Shown in pieces: positions 23,801 to 37,100 of a stretch of DNA of 64,000 nt. This stretch comes from Myxocyprinus asiaticus (taxonomy: Eukaryota > Chordata > Actinopteri > Cypriniformes > Catostomidae). Location: NCBI RefSeq assembly GCF_019703515.2, contig NC_059346.1, forward strand, positions 50,829,501 through 50,893,500. The letters are read 5' to 3'. The position numbers were made by a program, and so were the translations under genes. The notes under the pieces were generated by a model. It saw only the letters and a list, made by a program, of their open reading frames with translations, was not told where the DNA came from and ran no database searches. Each line of letters opens with the position of its first letter. Position 1 is the first letter of the stretch.

Positions 23801-26453
23801 TTCTTTGCGTATAAGGCACTCAGCGGATTCGCGCCTCGACACATTAGTGACCTTCTTCTCCCTTATTATCCCCCTAGAGTGCTCAGGTCCTCCAAATCAA
23901 CTTCTTTTGCATGTGCCTCATTGTAAATACAAAGGTGATCGGGGCTTTTCTGTAGCTGTGTCCAAACTTTGGAATAGTATCCCCTTTCATGTGAGGTCTG
24001 CTCCTTCATTTGCTATTTTGAAATCTTCTCTTAAAACCTATTTTTATTCTCTAGATTTTGATAATGTTTAAATATCAGGTTGTATTTTTCTTATAGTTGT
24101 ACTTATGTGTTTCCACTGTGTATCAGGATTGTAAAGCACTTTGGGTCAGCCTCTGTTGTTTTTAAATGTGCTTTATAAATAAATGTCGACTTGACTTTCT
24201 TTCAGTGGTTTAACACTTGGAATGTAGCTCCACATAGAGTTCTGGATTTACAACAATAGAGTAAAAACTTTGACTTATTTCAGATAAAACAAACATGGGT
24301 CAGATACCATTCCTACATCGCAAACTAAGCATTATTTTACAAATCCTAAAAATAATTATCGGCCAACTGGCCAAAATTGGCATACTGTTTATTCGTCAAA
24401 ACTGATTTGTACTTGCATTTGGCGAGTGATCATTTAAGACCCTGCATATGAATATAAAACAGCACAGCACTATGCAGCACTGGTGTATATCAGACCTGTA
24501 TTCCGGGTGGGATATTGTAAATTATTTGTATAGTGCCGCAGTCCAGGTGCCCAGGCAAAGACTGAGGAATACTGTAGATCTCCATCTTGCCCTTGGGTTG
24601 GGTGCCCGTCTTCTCTCCGTAGATTGTCTTACATGAGGGGCACTGCAAGCTCCCGTCCTATATTGTGACACAATTCGACAAGTGGAATTATAATAAATTA
24701 ATGTAATGCACTTCTGGAATGACACCAAATTTGCACAATAGTTGAAGACAAGAACTGCGTTATTCCATTTGTTAAGATCCCAAATACTTTCTAGTAATAA
24801 CTAGACCCAGACAGAATCTACGTCGCATTTTCTGCAATAATTTTGGGAGGAGATTTTTTTTTTTTTTTTTTTTTTTAAATGTAGCTAAACACTGCACTTT
24901 AATTTAGTAGCTATAAAAAAAATCTAATTAGTCAAATATTTAAAGGAGTAGTTCATCAAAAGTTCCCACCCCTTACTTGTTTGTGTATTAATAGAATATT
25001 TCACCCAAAAATTGTAAATTATGTTATTACTTACTCGTTTTAAATCTGTATACAGTACTTTTTTTCAGTGGAACACAAAAGGAGAATTTTGAAAAATCTT
25101 CTGCATCTGCTAAAGCTCTTTGATAAAATATGCCGCAGGTTGTTGTCATGACGTTTGGCTATGAGAAAAAATGACATTTGTAGTTATTGATGTCCAATAA
25201 TGGATGGGAAAGATTATCAGTTAATGATGACTTCAATTTAGTCTGTTCCTCACACAAAGCTAAAGTATGCCTTCAGAACACTTACAATACAGCACACAAG
25301 TCATATTGAATACTTCTAGTTTGGAGCTCGACAGATGTGGTCACTATGAACTGTCATTCTGTGGAAAAGATCTAAGTGAAGATTCTTCAAATTTCTCTCT
25401 TTTTGTTCGATGAAATAATTTACATCATACAAGTTTGGAGCAACATGTCAGTGAGTGCCAGTTTAAATTCTGCGGAAATGGAGAAGAATCCACGTGGGCT
25501 TACTGATGGTAAGGTAATGCACACCTTTGTTCCGTTATTGTACATGGCCAGCATGCAGAGCATGTGGAAAGTGTGTCCACACTGCATGAGCCTGCCCACA
25601 GTGTTGGGCTGAAGAGACTGAGAGCACTCTGCAGGGACCTCATAACCAGACGGGCAGGCCAGACGCTCCATACAGATAATACAGTCCTGAAACCACACAG
25701 CCACATATTAGAAATCCCATAGGGCATCCTACAATACCACAGCTTCACAATCACAGATTTCATTTTCAAAACAGTATACAGTGTGGACCAAAAATCTGAG
25801 ACCACTAGTGAAAGTGCTTCTATTTTGCACTCGAGCTGGCATGGATTGCACAATGTGAATGTCCTATATGATCCAGCATGATTTGAGAATGTTCCAAATA
25901 GCATCTTGTGTGCTTCAATGGAAGCAAGGAAATCTGACCGTCAAATGAGAACATAATCAGTCACACATTTGCTTACTGGATTAGTAAACTAGAAATTGTG
26001 CAGAATCTGAAAAATTTCTTATTTTTTGCATCATCATAACTTCTCTTAGTTTCGACATTTTCAAAATCCTAAAACGTATTTTCAGGTAGAAAAAAAGTCT
26101 CCAACATTTGGATCTCACTTTAAAAAATTGTAAGACCTGAAAAGACCTACAGATAAAGTACTCTAATAAACAAACTGTAAATATACCTCATCCGGGATAA
26201 CAGGCACTTTCTCCATGTATTTCTTAATGACTTCTTCTGGCTTCTGAGAGGCTATGGACAAACATATAACACACTTTAAAACTGCCAACTAAAAAGCAAC
26301 CAAATTTAGGATTCAGATGTGATCATAGAGTTTACATTATTATCATTTATCCAGTATTATCTGAGGTTAACATTCAGATTAAAGGTTGACCGATATATCG
26401 GTTTTACCGATTAATCAGTGCTGATAGTGGCTTTTTGGAACTATTGGTTATTG

Positions 26454-26485
<32 letters not shown>

Positions 26486-29400
26486 AATCGACACCGATTT
26501 TTGCTGATAGTTTATTTTATTTTAGCCAAAACCCTTCATCTGGTGAATATATAGGCTATAAAAATAGAGGACTGTAATGGGGCAAAGTCACAATCACAAT
26601 CATTGTTTATGGACTAAATCATGATTACTATGAAATGTTATATATATATAAAAAAAAGACAAATATGAAGCACAGACATTATTAAACGGTTATTTATATA
26701 ACCTTTATTGATTGCTGAATTCATGGTGATTTTAGACTGACAGTGTCACTACAGAAAATTAAAAAAAATATTTTATATTACCAGACTACCGGACAACTGA
26801 CAAGCAAATCTGTTGATCTACTATTAATAAATGATGATTTACTGTTAATGAATTACTGCTCATACAGTATTTTTAGCCCATATGTCAATGTTTACTTTAT
26901 TGTATTTCTATTCTAATATACTGTAGATGATTGTAAGAGAGCATGTTTGGTTTGGAAGCACAGACATATCTAAATAAGGGTCCCTTGTTTATTTTGGGCT
27001 TGTTTATAGTTAAAAGTCCAGCATTATGCACCAAATCTTCATTTTTTTCTGGTTATGATTGAGATTTTAGTTGCACAACAAACATCTGGGATCTTACTAA
27101 TTTTGGACACTTGTAATCTCTAAGTCTTTGCCCATCACAGTAAGGAAAGACTAAGAAAATGTTTTAACATTCAATAAATCGATTTTTAAAACCATCGGCT
27201 GATTAATTGTTATCTGCCTTTTTCACAACCTTAGTTATCATTATCGGCAAAATCCTCTATCGGTCGACCTCTAATTCAGATATTACATTTTTTAAAGTTA
27301 TGAAAATGAGGGGCCTGGGTAGCTTAGCGATTATTGACGCTGACTACCACCCCTGGAGTCGCCAGCTGGAATCCAGGGCGTGCTGAGTGACTCCAGCCAG
27401 GTCTCCTAAGCAACCAAATTGGCCCGGTTGCTAGGGAGGATAAAGTCACATGGGGTAACCTCCTCATGGTCACGATTAGTGGTTCTCGCTCTCAATGCAG
27501 CGCGTGGTAAGTTGTGCGTGGATCGCGGAGAATAGCATGAGCATCCACATGCAGTCTCCGCGATGTCATGCACAGTGAGCCACGTGATAAGATGTGCGGA
27601 TTGATGGTCTCAGAAGCGGAGGCAACTGAGACTTGTCCTCTGCCACTCGGATTGAGGTGAGTAACCGCGCCACCTCAACAACCTACTAAGTAGTGGGAAT
27701 TTGGCATTCCAAATTGGGAGAAAAGGGGATGAAATAAAAAGTTATGAAAATGTATTCTGAAAGTATTCACTTTTTTAGCATTACAAAGACACTTACATAT
27801 TTATTAGACAATATTTATCTTGCAAACTTAATTTGGTAAAATCTAATGTGCAATAATTAGTGCAGATTATTTACAGTACATGAGAGTGCTGTGAACAAAC
27901 ATCGGGAAAGCATGTGCTTACTATCTGGCAATTGCTATTTTTCAGTATGCTTTGGTTACTCTGGTTTCTAAAATGAATAAATAAACCATGAAAATGTGCT
28001 AGAAAGCAATTACACATGCTATTGCATCACCTTACCAGTGTATTCCAGGGATCAACAACAAATTACCCAATGCAATAATGCTGTCCTTGTCCACAGTTTG
28101 TTTTAATGAGTGTGTTTACATGCACAGCAATTATACTTAATAAGCTGACAACGTGTAATGTGATGTAAACACCTTAAATGTGTTTTTTCTGGACAAAGGT
28201 CATAAATAACAAAATTGCCAGTTGCCTCTGATTTTGCTTTGCATATAAATGCTTTTACAGTCAGCTTATTCTATGTGTGCATGAGTGTTTGTTTTGACGT
28301 CATGACTTCAAGGCAGTTGCATCGGCGGATTAAAAGGCATTCACACTGACATTGATTACGCCAAGCAACTGCCATCAAGATGAATGGAAATACTAACGGA
28401 TTGCTTTCTCCAGGTATTGTAGACCTCATTGGCCAAGCCTCTGTGGTTTTTGGTAGTCACCATATTGCGCCACTGCTCATTTGCATAAAGTTGAGTTCTG
28501 CTCAGTTTTGCAGCATCATTGTCACTAATTTCAAGACATATCTCCAACTCTCTTTGAAAATGAATGACTTCATTTCATGGTAAAATTACAGTAACATTAT
28601 TACATCAGTGAGAACCCCCCATTATTCATTTGCATGTGAACCCTTGATAAAAGAAATGCAGAGTGCCTAAAACCCCCTCAACCATGGTAAAATCACTGTA
28701 ATCGATGCCTCGAGTGGCTTATTGATTTATAAAAGGGCGGCAACAACACTATGATAAAAGCCACCAATGTTCAATAAATAGTTCCATGTATTAATTATTC
28801 CACCAAGTCCTAGCCTAACTGTAGCGCACTCTAATGCAGAAAAGATGTTTGTATATCAAAGGTGTTTGCATATCATCTATTAAGAGTTGATAGATAATTT
28901 AGGGTTGTTTTATCTTTATAAAACAGGTTTTTATAATGCAATTTTCCTCAAAAACAAGATTTTTGAGAGTTATCATCATTGTGTTGTACATATAAACACA
29001 CTCACTGTTCAGATCACAGATCCTGCTGTTAGTTTTTAGAGTTGTCAGCCAACAATGCAATAGCCAGTTCAATACTGAAAATGTGTTTAGGATGTTTTAG
29101 TAAGCTGAAATTAAAGCAGTAAACTAATATTGCTTGTGAGTGTCAGTCTGAACCTAATATCTGTCAACTCTAATACTGTAAAGTAGACGTTAAACTGAAT
29201 GGCATGAACATCAAAACAGGTTATGTAAGGTTAGAGTGTAACAACAAACAGACGAGAGATCAATTGCTATTCCAAAAAATAAAATAAAAAGCCCAGCAGA
29301 CATCTGTCTACAATGTCCCATAGGTGAGCGCAGGCAAGTGTCAAGCCGTATATCATCAATAGTGCATTTGTTATGGTGACCAGGAGGATGGAAGCAAGGC

Positions 29401-31119
29401 TTGATCGTGTTGGAACAAACATAATGGCTTAAGCAAGCAATAAAGAGCAACACATTAAAGCAAGGCTACTCAACTTTGGAAATCTCAGGGGCCGCAAAGC
29501 TGGATCCCTGTAGCCTTGAGGACCGCAATCTTAATTTTTTTTATAGTATATACAAAGCTCTGGAACAAATGAAGAGACCACTGCAAAATTATCAGTTTCT
29601 CTGGATTTACTATTTATAGGTATGTGTTTGAGTAACATGAACATTTATTTTTTTAATTCTATAAAGTACTGACAACATTTCTCCCAAATTCCAAATAAAA
29701 ATATTGTCATTTAGAGCATTTATTTGCAGAAAATGACAACTGGTCGAACAAAATCAAAAATTATGCAGTGTTTTCAGACCTTGAATAATGCGAAGAAAAC
29801 AAGTTCATATTAATTTTTAAACATCACAATACTAATGTTTTAACTTAGGAAGAGTTCAGAAATCAATATTTGGTGGAATAACCCTGATTTTCAATCACAG
29901 CTTTCATAAGTCTTGGCATGCTCTCTACCAGTCTTTCACATTGCTGTTGGATGACTTTATGCCACTCCTGGCGCAAAAATTCAAGCAGCCCTGCTTTGTT
30001 TGATGGCTTGTGGCCATCCATCTTCCTCTTGATCACATTCCAGAGGTTTACAATGGGGTTCAGGTCTGGAGATTGGGCTGGCCATGACAGGGTCTTGATC
30101 CGGTGGTCCTCCATCCACACCTTGATTGACCTGGCTGTGTGGCATGGAGCATTGTCCTGCTGGAAAAACCATTCCTCAGAGTTGTGGAACATTGTCAGAG
30201 CAGAAGGAAGCAAGTTTTCTTCCAGGATAACCTTGAACGTGGCTTGATTCATGCGTCCTTCACAAAGATGAATCTGCCCGATTCCATGATCCAGATCATC
30301 ACCGATCCTCCACCTTGTCGTCTAATGGTTAGATGGAGACCTGGAGAGGCCTTCAAGCCACAGTGTCTCACACCCACTGTGAAATTTGGTGGATGACAGG
30401 TGATGATCTGGGGGTGCTTAGGCAAGGCTGGAATCCGGCAGATTCATCTTTTTGAAGGACACATGAATCAAGCCATGTACAAGATTATCCTGGAAGAAAA
30501 CTTGCTTCCTTCTGCTCTGAGGATTGGTTTTTCCAGCAGGACAATACTCCATGCCACATAACCAGGTTAATCAAAGTGCGGATGGAGGACCACCGGATCA
30601 AGACCCTGTCTCCAGCCCAATCTCCAGACCTGAATCCCATTGAAAACCTCTGGAATGTGATCAAGAGGAAAATGGATGGCCACAAGCCATCAAACAAAGC
30701 TGAGCTGCTTGAATTTTTGCACCAGGAGTGGCATAAAGTCACCCAACAGCAATGTGAAAGACTGGTAGAGAGCATGCCAAGACGCATGAAAGCTGTGATT
30801 GAAAATCAGGGTTATTCCACCAAATATTGATTTCTGAACTCTTCCTAAGATAAAACATTAGAATTGTGTTGTTTAAAAATTATATGAACTTGTTTTCTTT
30901 GCATCGAGGTCTGAAAACACAGCATCTTTTTTTGTTATTTAAATAAATGCTCTAAATGACAATATTTTTATTTGGAATTTGGGAGAAATGTTGTCAGTAC
31001 TTTATAGAATAAAACAAAAATGTAAATTTTACACAAACACATATCTATAAATAGTAAATCCAGAGAAACTAATTATTTTGCAGTGGTCTCTTAATTTTTT
31101 CCAGAGCTGTACATATATT

Positions 31120-31199
<80 letters not shown>

Positions 31200-34100
31200 A
31201 CACCATTATTGCAGGATAAACTATTATTGTTTTCTGTTTTTCAGTTATCATGACGAGCATATATTCAAATGGGTTTGACACAGATTCGCTCTGTGATGAG
31301 CAACTCTCAAGCATGCATGCATGTATGGGTGACAGACCGCTCGTTTGCACACATACTATGAACGCGCGCGCAAACTGAATGCCGCTCTCATATAACATCA
31401 GCTATCAGATATTCTTTGTTGTTTATTTAATTTGTTTCATCCTTTTGCAGTTTATTTCCGTCTAACTGAGCTGTGATTCAGTAATACAGAGAACTACCAT
31501 AAATACTCTTGAAAATGGACACCTCACAACTCATGAACATTTTATAAGCTATTGATTAATACATGTTTGATCATGAAATCATAATGCAGCCAGCAAAAGT
31601 TGGCTCGCGGGCCGCGTGTTGAATAGCACTGCATTAAAGTCTTGGAAAAGCTGGAATAGCCATGTCACTTAAATCCTACTGGCTCTCAAAAGTTAAAACC
31701 TTTGGCAAAAGAATAAATTGGAAGTAGAATGCTAAGAAAAAACAACAAACTTTAAAGGAATAGTTTGACCATTTACTCACCCTTATGTCATTCCAAACCT
31801 GTATGTGGTTTCTGTTTTCTGGAGCACAAAAATGACTTATATTATTTTTTTCAGAAATTTGAATCGTTTTCTTTAAAGTTTAATTATATCTTGATATATA
31901 TTGTTATTAACCAAAAAATATTGCGATATTAATTTTTGCTATTTTTTGCGATATTTTCCAAACAACAACAGTTCATTTTGTCCAAGTCTGTCAAGCTCTA
32001 AAAAGGGCGCAAGAGGCACCATAAGTACAGTCTACATGACCACTGCACTATATTCCAGGGCCCATATACACACAGATTTTTATCTTACCACTAGAAGTGT
32101 ATATTATTATATTTCTTTATTTATAAACCAGCTTTTAAAAAGACTACAAGCATTAAAACAGCTATGGATAATAAAGAAAAACACCACCAAAGAAAAAACA
32201 AAAGGAAGGTTGTTGCATCTTGCTTAACTTATTTGAAAACATAATTAAAGGGAAATTTGGAGGTGGCATCACTGTTAAAGCAAAAAGCATTGAGGGTTCC
32301 CATGGGCATTTTGCCATCCGACCCCGAGTGTTTTGCAGGACACCATACCAGCACTTATACGACTATACTGTATACAGTATGTGCTGCCATGTGAACTTGC
32401 ACAAAGATTGTCAGGCAGAAATTCTTCTGATTGGCTAAACAAACGATCTGACTGCAGCCTGTGAACATCTTTTTCTCCCGTTTACCAAACTTAGGGCTGT
32501 TACAGAGACAGGTGTGATATCATGGCGTAATTGGGTTGTTTCGGTTCAAGGGAGAGGTAACTTAAGTTTACAATAATGAAAACTGCCTTGTGATTTTTAA
32601 AAGGTCAATGCCTTTCTAATACATTGGCTCAGTTGCGACTTGGATTGATGACAGCAGACATACAGTACTTCTTATTGTTTGTGATTCACTCTTTATTTAG
32701 GAGTCCTAAACTTAGGAGTGACACACGTAGTAATGACTTTTAAGGGTTGCTCTTAAATTTCTGTGTAAGAAGCTACTTTAAGCCTAAAGATTTTTTGTGG
32801 ATATGTGCCCAGGTCTTACGATAGCTTTGTGTGATAAACAGACCAAAATTGGAGTCATTATTTGCTGACAATATTAATCTCCAATGAGCTGTCAACTCAA
32901 AGAACCGAATCAGTCCAATCTGTGAACTGAATCGTTCTTCTGAGCCAGTTCTTGAGTTCAACTTACAGACTCAATGATCCAGTTGCAACAATCTGAGTTA
33001 ACAGCTGACTGGAGAGGAAGATTATCAGTGAATAATAAAGACTTAAATTTAAGTCTATTCCTCATCCAAGCCTAGTGTATTGCTACAGATGACCTGAATG
33101 AGTTTTACAGACTAATTCTATGTAGTTTTTTGTCATTTTTGGAGCTTGACAGATGTCAATACATGAAAAAGAGATTATTTTGTATTCCACAAGAAAAAAA
33201 TAATAGCATTTGTTTTAACAATGAAATGAGGTTGAGTAAATGATGACAGAATTTTTATTTTTGGGTTAACTATTCATTTAAATATAACAGACAGCAGCAA
33301 CAATGCTTGCAGGACACCAGAGGGCATAGGTTTTGGTCAGCCTGGTTGGCGGTGCTTAACTACCTGTCCTGGACTGTCTCTTTGCCCTCTTAACGGAGCT
33401 GGACTGGGCTTTGGTGGGTCTGCTGGAGCCACGCTGGGAGAAGGGGGCGGTCATGAAGCGAACTCCCAGTCCTGCAGCTGACATCAAAATGGAAGCCATG
33501 CCTGGAACGGCCGGAGGCCATGTGGAGACATGCAGGAGGAGGAGGAGGGGAGGAGGAGGAGGAGGAGTGGAGGAAAGGAAGAGTGATGAGCCAAGAGTGG
33601 AAAGGCCAACCACAAGTGGGGCATGCTCTGATGAGGTCAAGAGAAGATTAGGTTCCTACTCACTTCTGCACCAGCTAGAGGAAATAATATCAAAACACAT
33701 CCATCTATTGGATCTGACAATGACACCTGGTATTAACATCCGTCATGGGTGATCACAAGTGGACAATGCTAAAAGCAGGTGTAAATGGGCTCCAATGTGT
33801 CTTTGGGTGAGTCTCAATTTGCTCTAGGGCTGGATATTGCCAACTACCTCATGATACAATACACATTGTGATATGTCACAATTCAACACATCACAATGCC
33901 TTTCGATATCGCGATTGAGACCGTGGCAGTTTCTGCTTATTTAGATGAGCTGCTTCTTCATTAATTAAATAGTAGGAAATTATATGAATGCACAAATAAT
34001 AATATCTATACAAGGATTGAAAGTATGACAAATTTACAAGATATCAATATATTAATGTATTGGCACAGCCCTTCACTCCTTAGATTAGCAGCAAGTTCAC

Positions 34101-37100
34101 TGCCCAGGTCGTCAGACATTTCTTGTCATCTCATTATCCCAGTGTACTAAAACGTTTGCTCAAATTCCCTAAATGCACCGTATTAACCAGTGAGCATCAG
34201 TTGATCACTATATTCACTTACCAGAAATGGTGTCACATGTTCTTCTCAATTGATCACAAATGAAACATGAACGCATAACGGCACTGTACTTTCGGACAAC
34301 TATACAATAATAAGCATAACACAGAAGGATATCAGTCATGGTGTATTTAATATTATAAATATTATAAAGCAATGTTTTTATAAATACCACCTACAATACT
34401 ACAAAAATGCCAGCTACAACCTGAGACATCAGTGTCCCAATGTGGAGTGGATCAAGGCCCTTGTAAGTGCCCGAAATAATGTTCACAACATAGTAATTCA
34501 TCGCATACGGAACTAGGAAATGGAATAAGACAGCCTTGAAAATACATTGGGTCTGTTTCCAAACCTAGTGCGCTGCCTCGCTGCCTTCTATGGCAACATC
34601 CTAACAGAAATAGGCTGCAACTCCGCACAATACAAATAGTACGGTGGCCGAGGGATGCAAAACACAACCAAATTAGCAAAGCAACCAAAAAAATAAAAAA
34701 AAATAATAAATAAATAAAATAAAAAAAATCAACAAATTTATCTGAAAATAATTAGTTTTTTAAAAAGCGGTAGTCTACTTATTTGTCCTTAAGTGCTCTG
34801 TCCAATACCTGGTTGGGTTTCTACCACAACTCAATACACATAACTTCATCAACATTTGCTTGAATTCGTACCTGGCAATAATGCGAAAATGATGTCACAG
34901 TACCTGCAGCTATTCTTGCGTCCCAGCAGCTCTTATAAAGTGTCCTGCTCCCTGAAAATGGTCTGTATGCAGGCTGTAGCCTACGCTTGGATGGCAAAGC
35001 GTCAGGGAAAATGCTCGGTTTCCTGGTCAATGCTTGTAGTGACTTACAGTAGGACGAGTAGCTCTGTGCATCTTCAAAGCAGCCTCATGACCTCTCATGC
35101 ATCTAGTCAGACTGCCACACGACTTAAAATACAGTGCTTAAAGAATATTTTTTGTTAATTTCGCTGTGCTGTGACTTTATGTTGTGGCGTATTTTTGTCA
35201 TGTTGTGGCTTATTTCCGCTGTGTTTTCAGAAGGGATGTCCCGATACCATTTTTTTGAGAACGAGTACAAGTATTAATACTTCCTTCTTGGTACTAGCCG
35301 AAACAGAGTCCGATACCTGTTTTTTGTTAAATCTTTGTCAAATAAACTGCTGCATAACAGAGCATCACAAATGTGAGATATTGCTTAAATATACGTCAGT
35401 TAGTTCCAGTCCTCGAATCTGATTGGACAAGAGACATTCCATGAGTACTGAAGGTCTCACACCATCAGCACTCAGACGCTTCACTATGTATCACTCCGCT
35501 TGTGTTTGTGCCGTTCTAAACTAAAGTGTAAGAGCAGTGCAGATGTGTTAAGAGCTATCGGTCTCTTTCCATTTAATTTTGTGACATTACATATTTTAGC
35601 CAGCAGGTGGAGGCAAAAGACCATTTTTGTGTGTAATATGAGCCAGTTGGTGACGTGAAGTGAGTCAGCGTCAGTCAGTGTTTTCATTCAACAGCACTCC
35701 GTGATTGCTCGGAGTACTACTACATTACTAAAGCCAGGAAATAGCTTTAAACGGCTTCAGCATTAAGGCTCATCACAGCTGAGAGACACAGCAGACTGAA
35801 TAATTACACAAACTCAAGGCGCTTACCTCTTATCGGAGTTTCCACATTGGAGAGAAAATTCTGTTCAAAATGGCGGAGGAGATTGCGGTTTCTATAGTGA
35901 ATGACTCTTGCGCACCAGCTACCATGAAATAGGGAGGAATACCCCCGCTTGGACGGCTATTTTTCCACTGAGAAAATAGGATGAATTTCACCAAAATGAC
36001 ATTGTCTTCAGAAAGCTGACTAACACACTACAGCATCATCAACCGGTGATTGCCCATACTCCGTATCTCTCTCTCTCTCTCTCTCTCACACATACACACA
36101 CACACACACATCCCTGTTTCTCCAATAACATGTTAGAAACAGTCCAAGCCATGATACTAGTAGTTCTAAAGTGGTGTTTTTGAAAGGCTTGGACACATCA
36201 TTTAGTTTGAACAAGCAATGGCAGATTCTGATCCGTGGCATAAGAATGTAGTTCCATGCACAAATGCATTTTTATGACCATACTCAGTTTTTCCTAATTT
36301 TTAAAAATGTACTTGTTCATTGAACTGTTGTGTATAAGCAATATCACATTTGCAATCGTGCTATATGTCCCTAAATCAGCACTGTATTATATCCACAGAC
36401 CAATAACTTGACACTTTTTGAGCTCATTTAGGACACAAAAACTCACAAAATGATGACTCAGTCAAACTGATTTGTGACAAGCAACCAAAAAAAAAAAACA
36501 TTAAGGTGAAACGAGTATACCACACGTCAAATTCTGTGGCATTAATACACTTTTCTGAGAAATAGCACACCAAAAATGAAAATCCTGTCATCATTTACTC
36601 ACCATCATGTAGTTCCAAGTCCGTATGACTTTCTATCTTCCGTCGAACACAAAAGGAGATGTTAGGCAGTATGTTCATCCCATTAACCATTCACTTCCAT
36701 TGTATGGAAAAGAGAATAGCATCAACATACCATGGCAGAAAGAAAGTCATACGCATTAGGAATGACATCAGGGTGAGTAAATAACAACAGAAATTTCATT
36801 TTTTTGGTGTGGTTCATACTGACACTCCCAAGAAACAGTTCAGCTGCTACTGCAGCATCAACACCTTTATGGAATAAAAAGGAATCAATATATCACTTTA
36901 AGGAAGACCCTTTTTGTCTTGTGTTAAGGCGTGACGGGTGAGTGCTGTACCTGCAAGTGCCACACTCACGCTACTGGATCCGTTAAGTTGTAAAGGGATG
37001 GTTGGAACACTGTGAAGACAGAAACATGGACAATTTAATGCATACAAACTCTGCGTTGAGAACAACAGCACTTGACTCTGACCTTCACTGCCATTATGGG

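Larger units (their letters stand above)
29553..31109. mobile_element. Fold-back Tc1 made of two inverted 3' halves
   Basis: Both ends carry the same Tc1 terminal repeat (CTCTGGAACAAATGAAGAGA left; its inverse TCTCTTAATTTTTTCCAGAG right). Both halves hold the C-terminal part of the same transposase, pointing outwards: minus 30252-29863 and plus about 30520-30828. TA borders both ends (29551-29552, 31110-31111). The N-terminal DNA-binding region is absent in both halves, so it cannot mobilise itself. Confidence 0.88.
29461..31631. mobile_element. hAT-like element with perfect 8-bp duplication, host of a fold-back Tc1
   Basis: The left end CAAGGCTACTCAACTTTGGA and the right end TTGAATAGCACTG are imperfect inverted repeats. 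CATTAAAG flanks it exactly at 29453-29460 and 31632-31639. Without the nested Tc1 (29553-31109) and the (TA)n, about 0.6 kb remains, with no coding capacity. The same family may be at 57992-59216. It lies in dtx2 intron 4. Confidence 0.87.

Noticed and set aside
31069..31398. Open frame with long YIYIYI run
   Set aside because: Translation of a (TA)n microsatellite.
33502..33640. Open frame upstream of dtx2 exon 4 with a Pro/Leu run ([11 protein letters not shown])
   Set aside because: It is the translated polypyrimidine tract of the intron. The acceptor at 33502, phase and family alignment all begin the exon at 33501.
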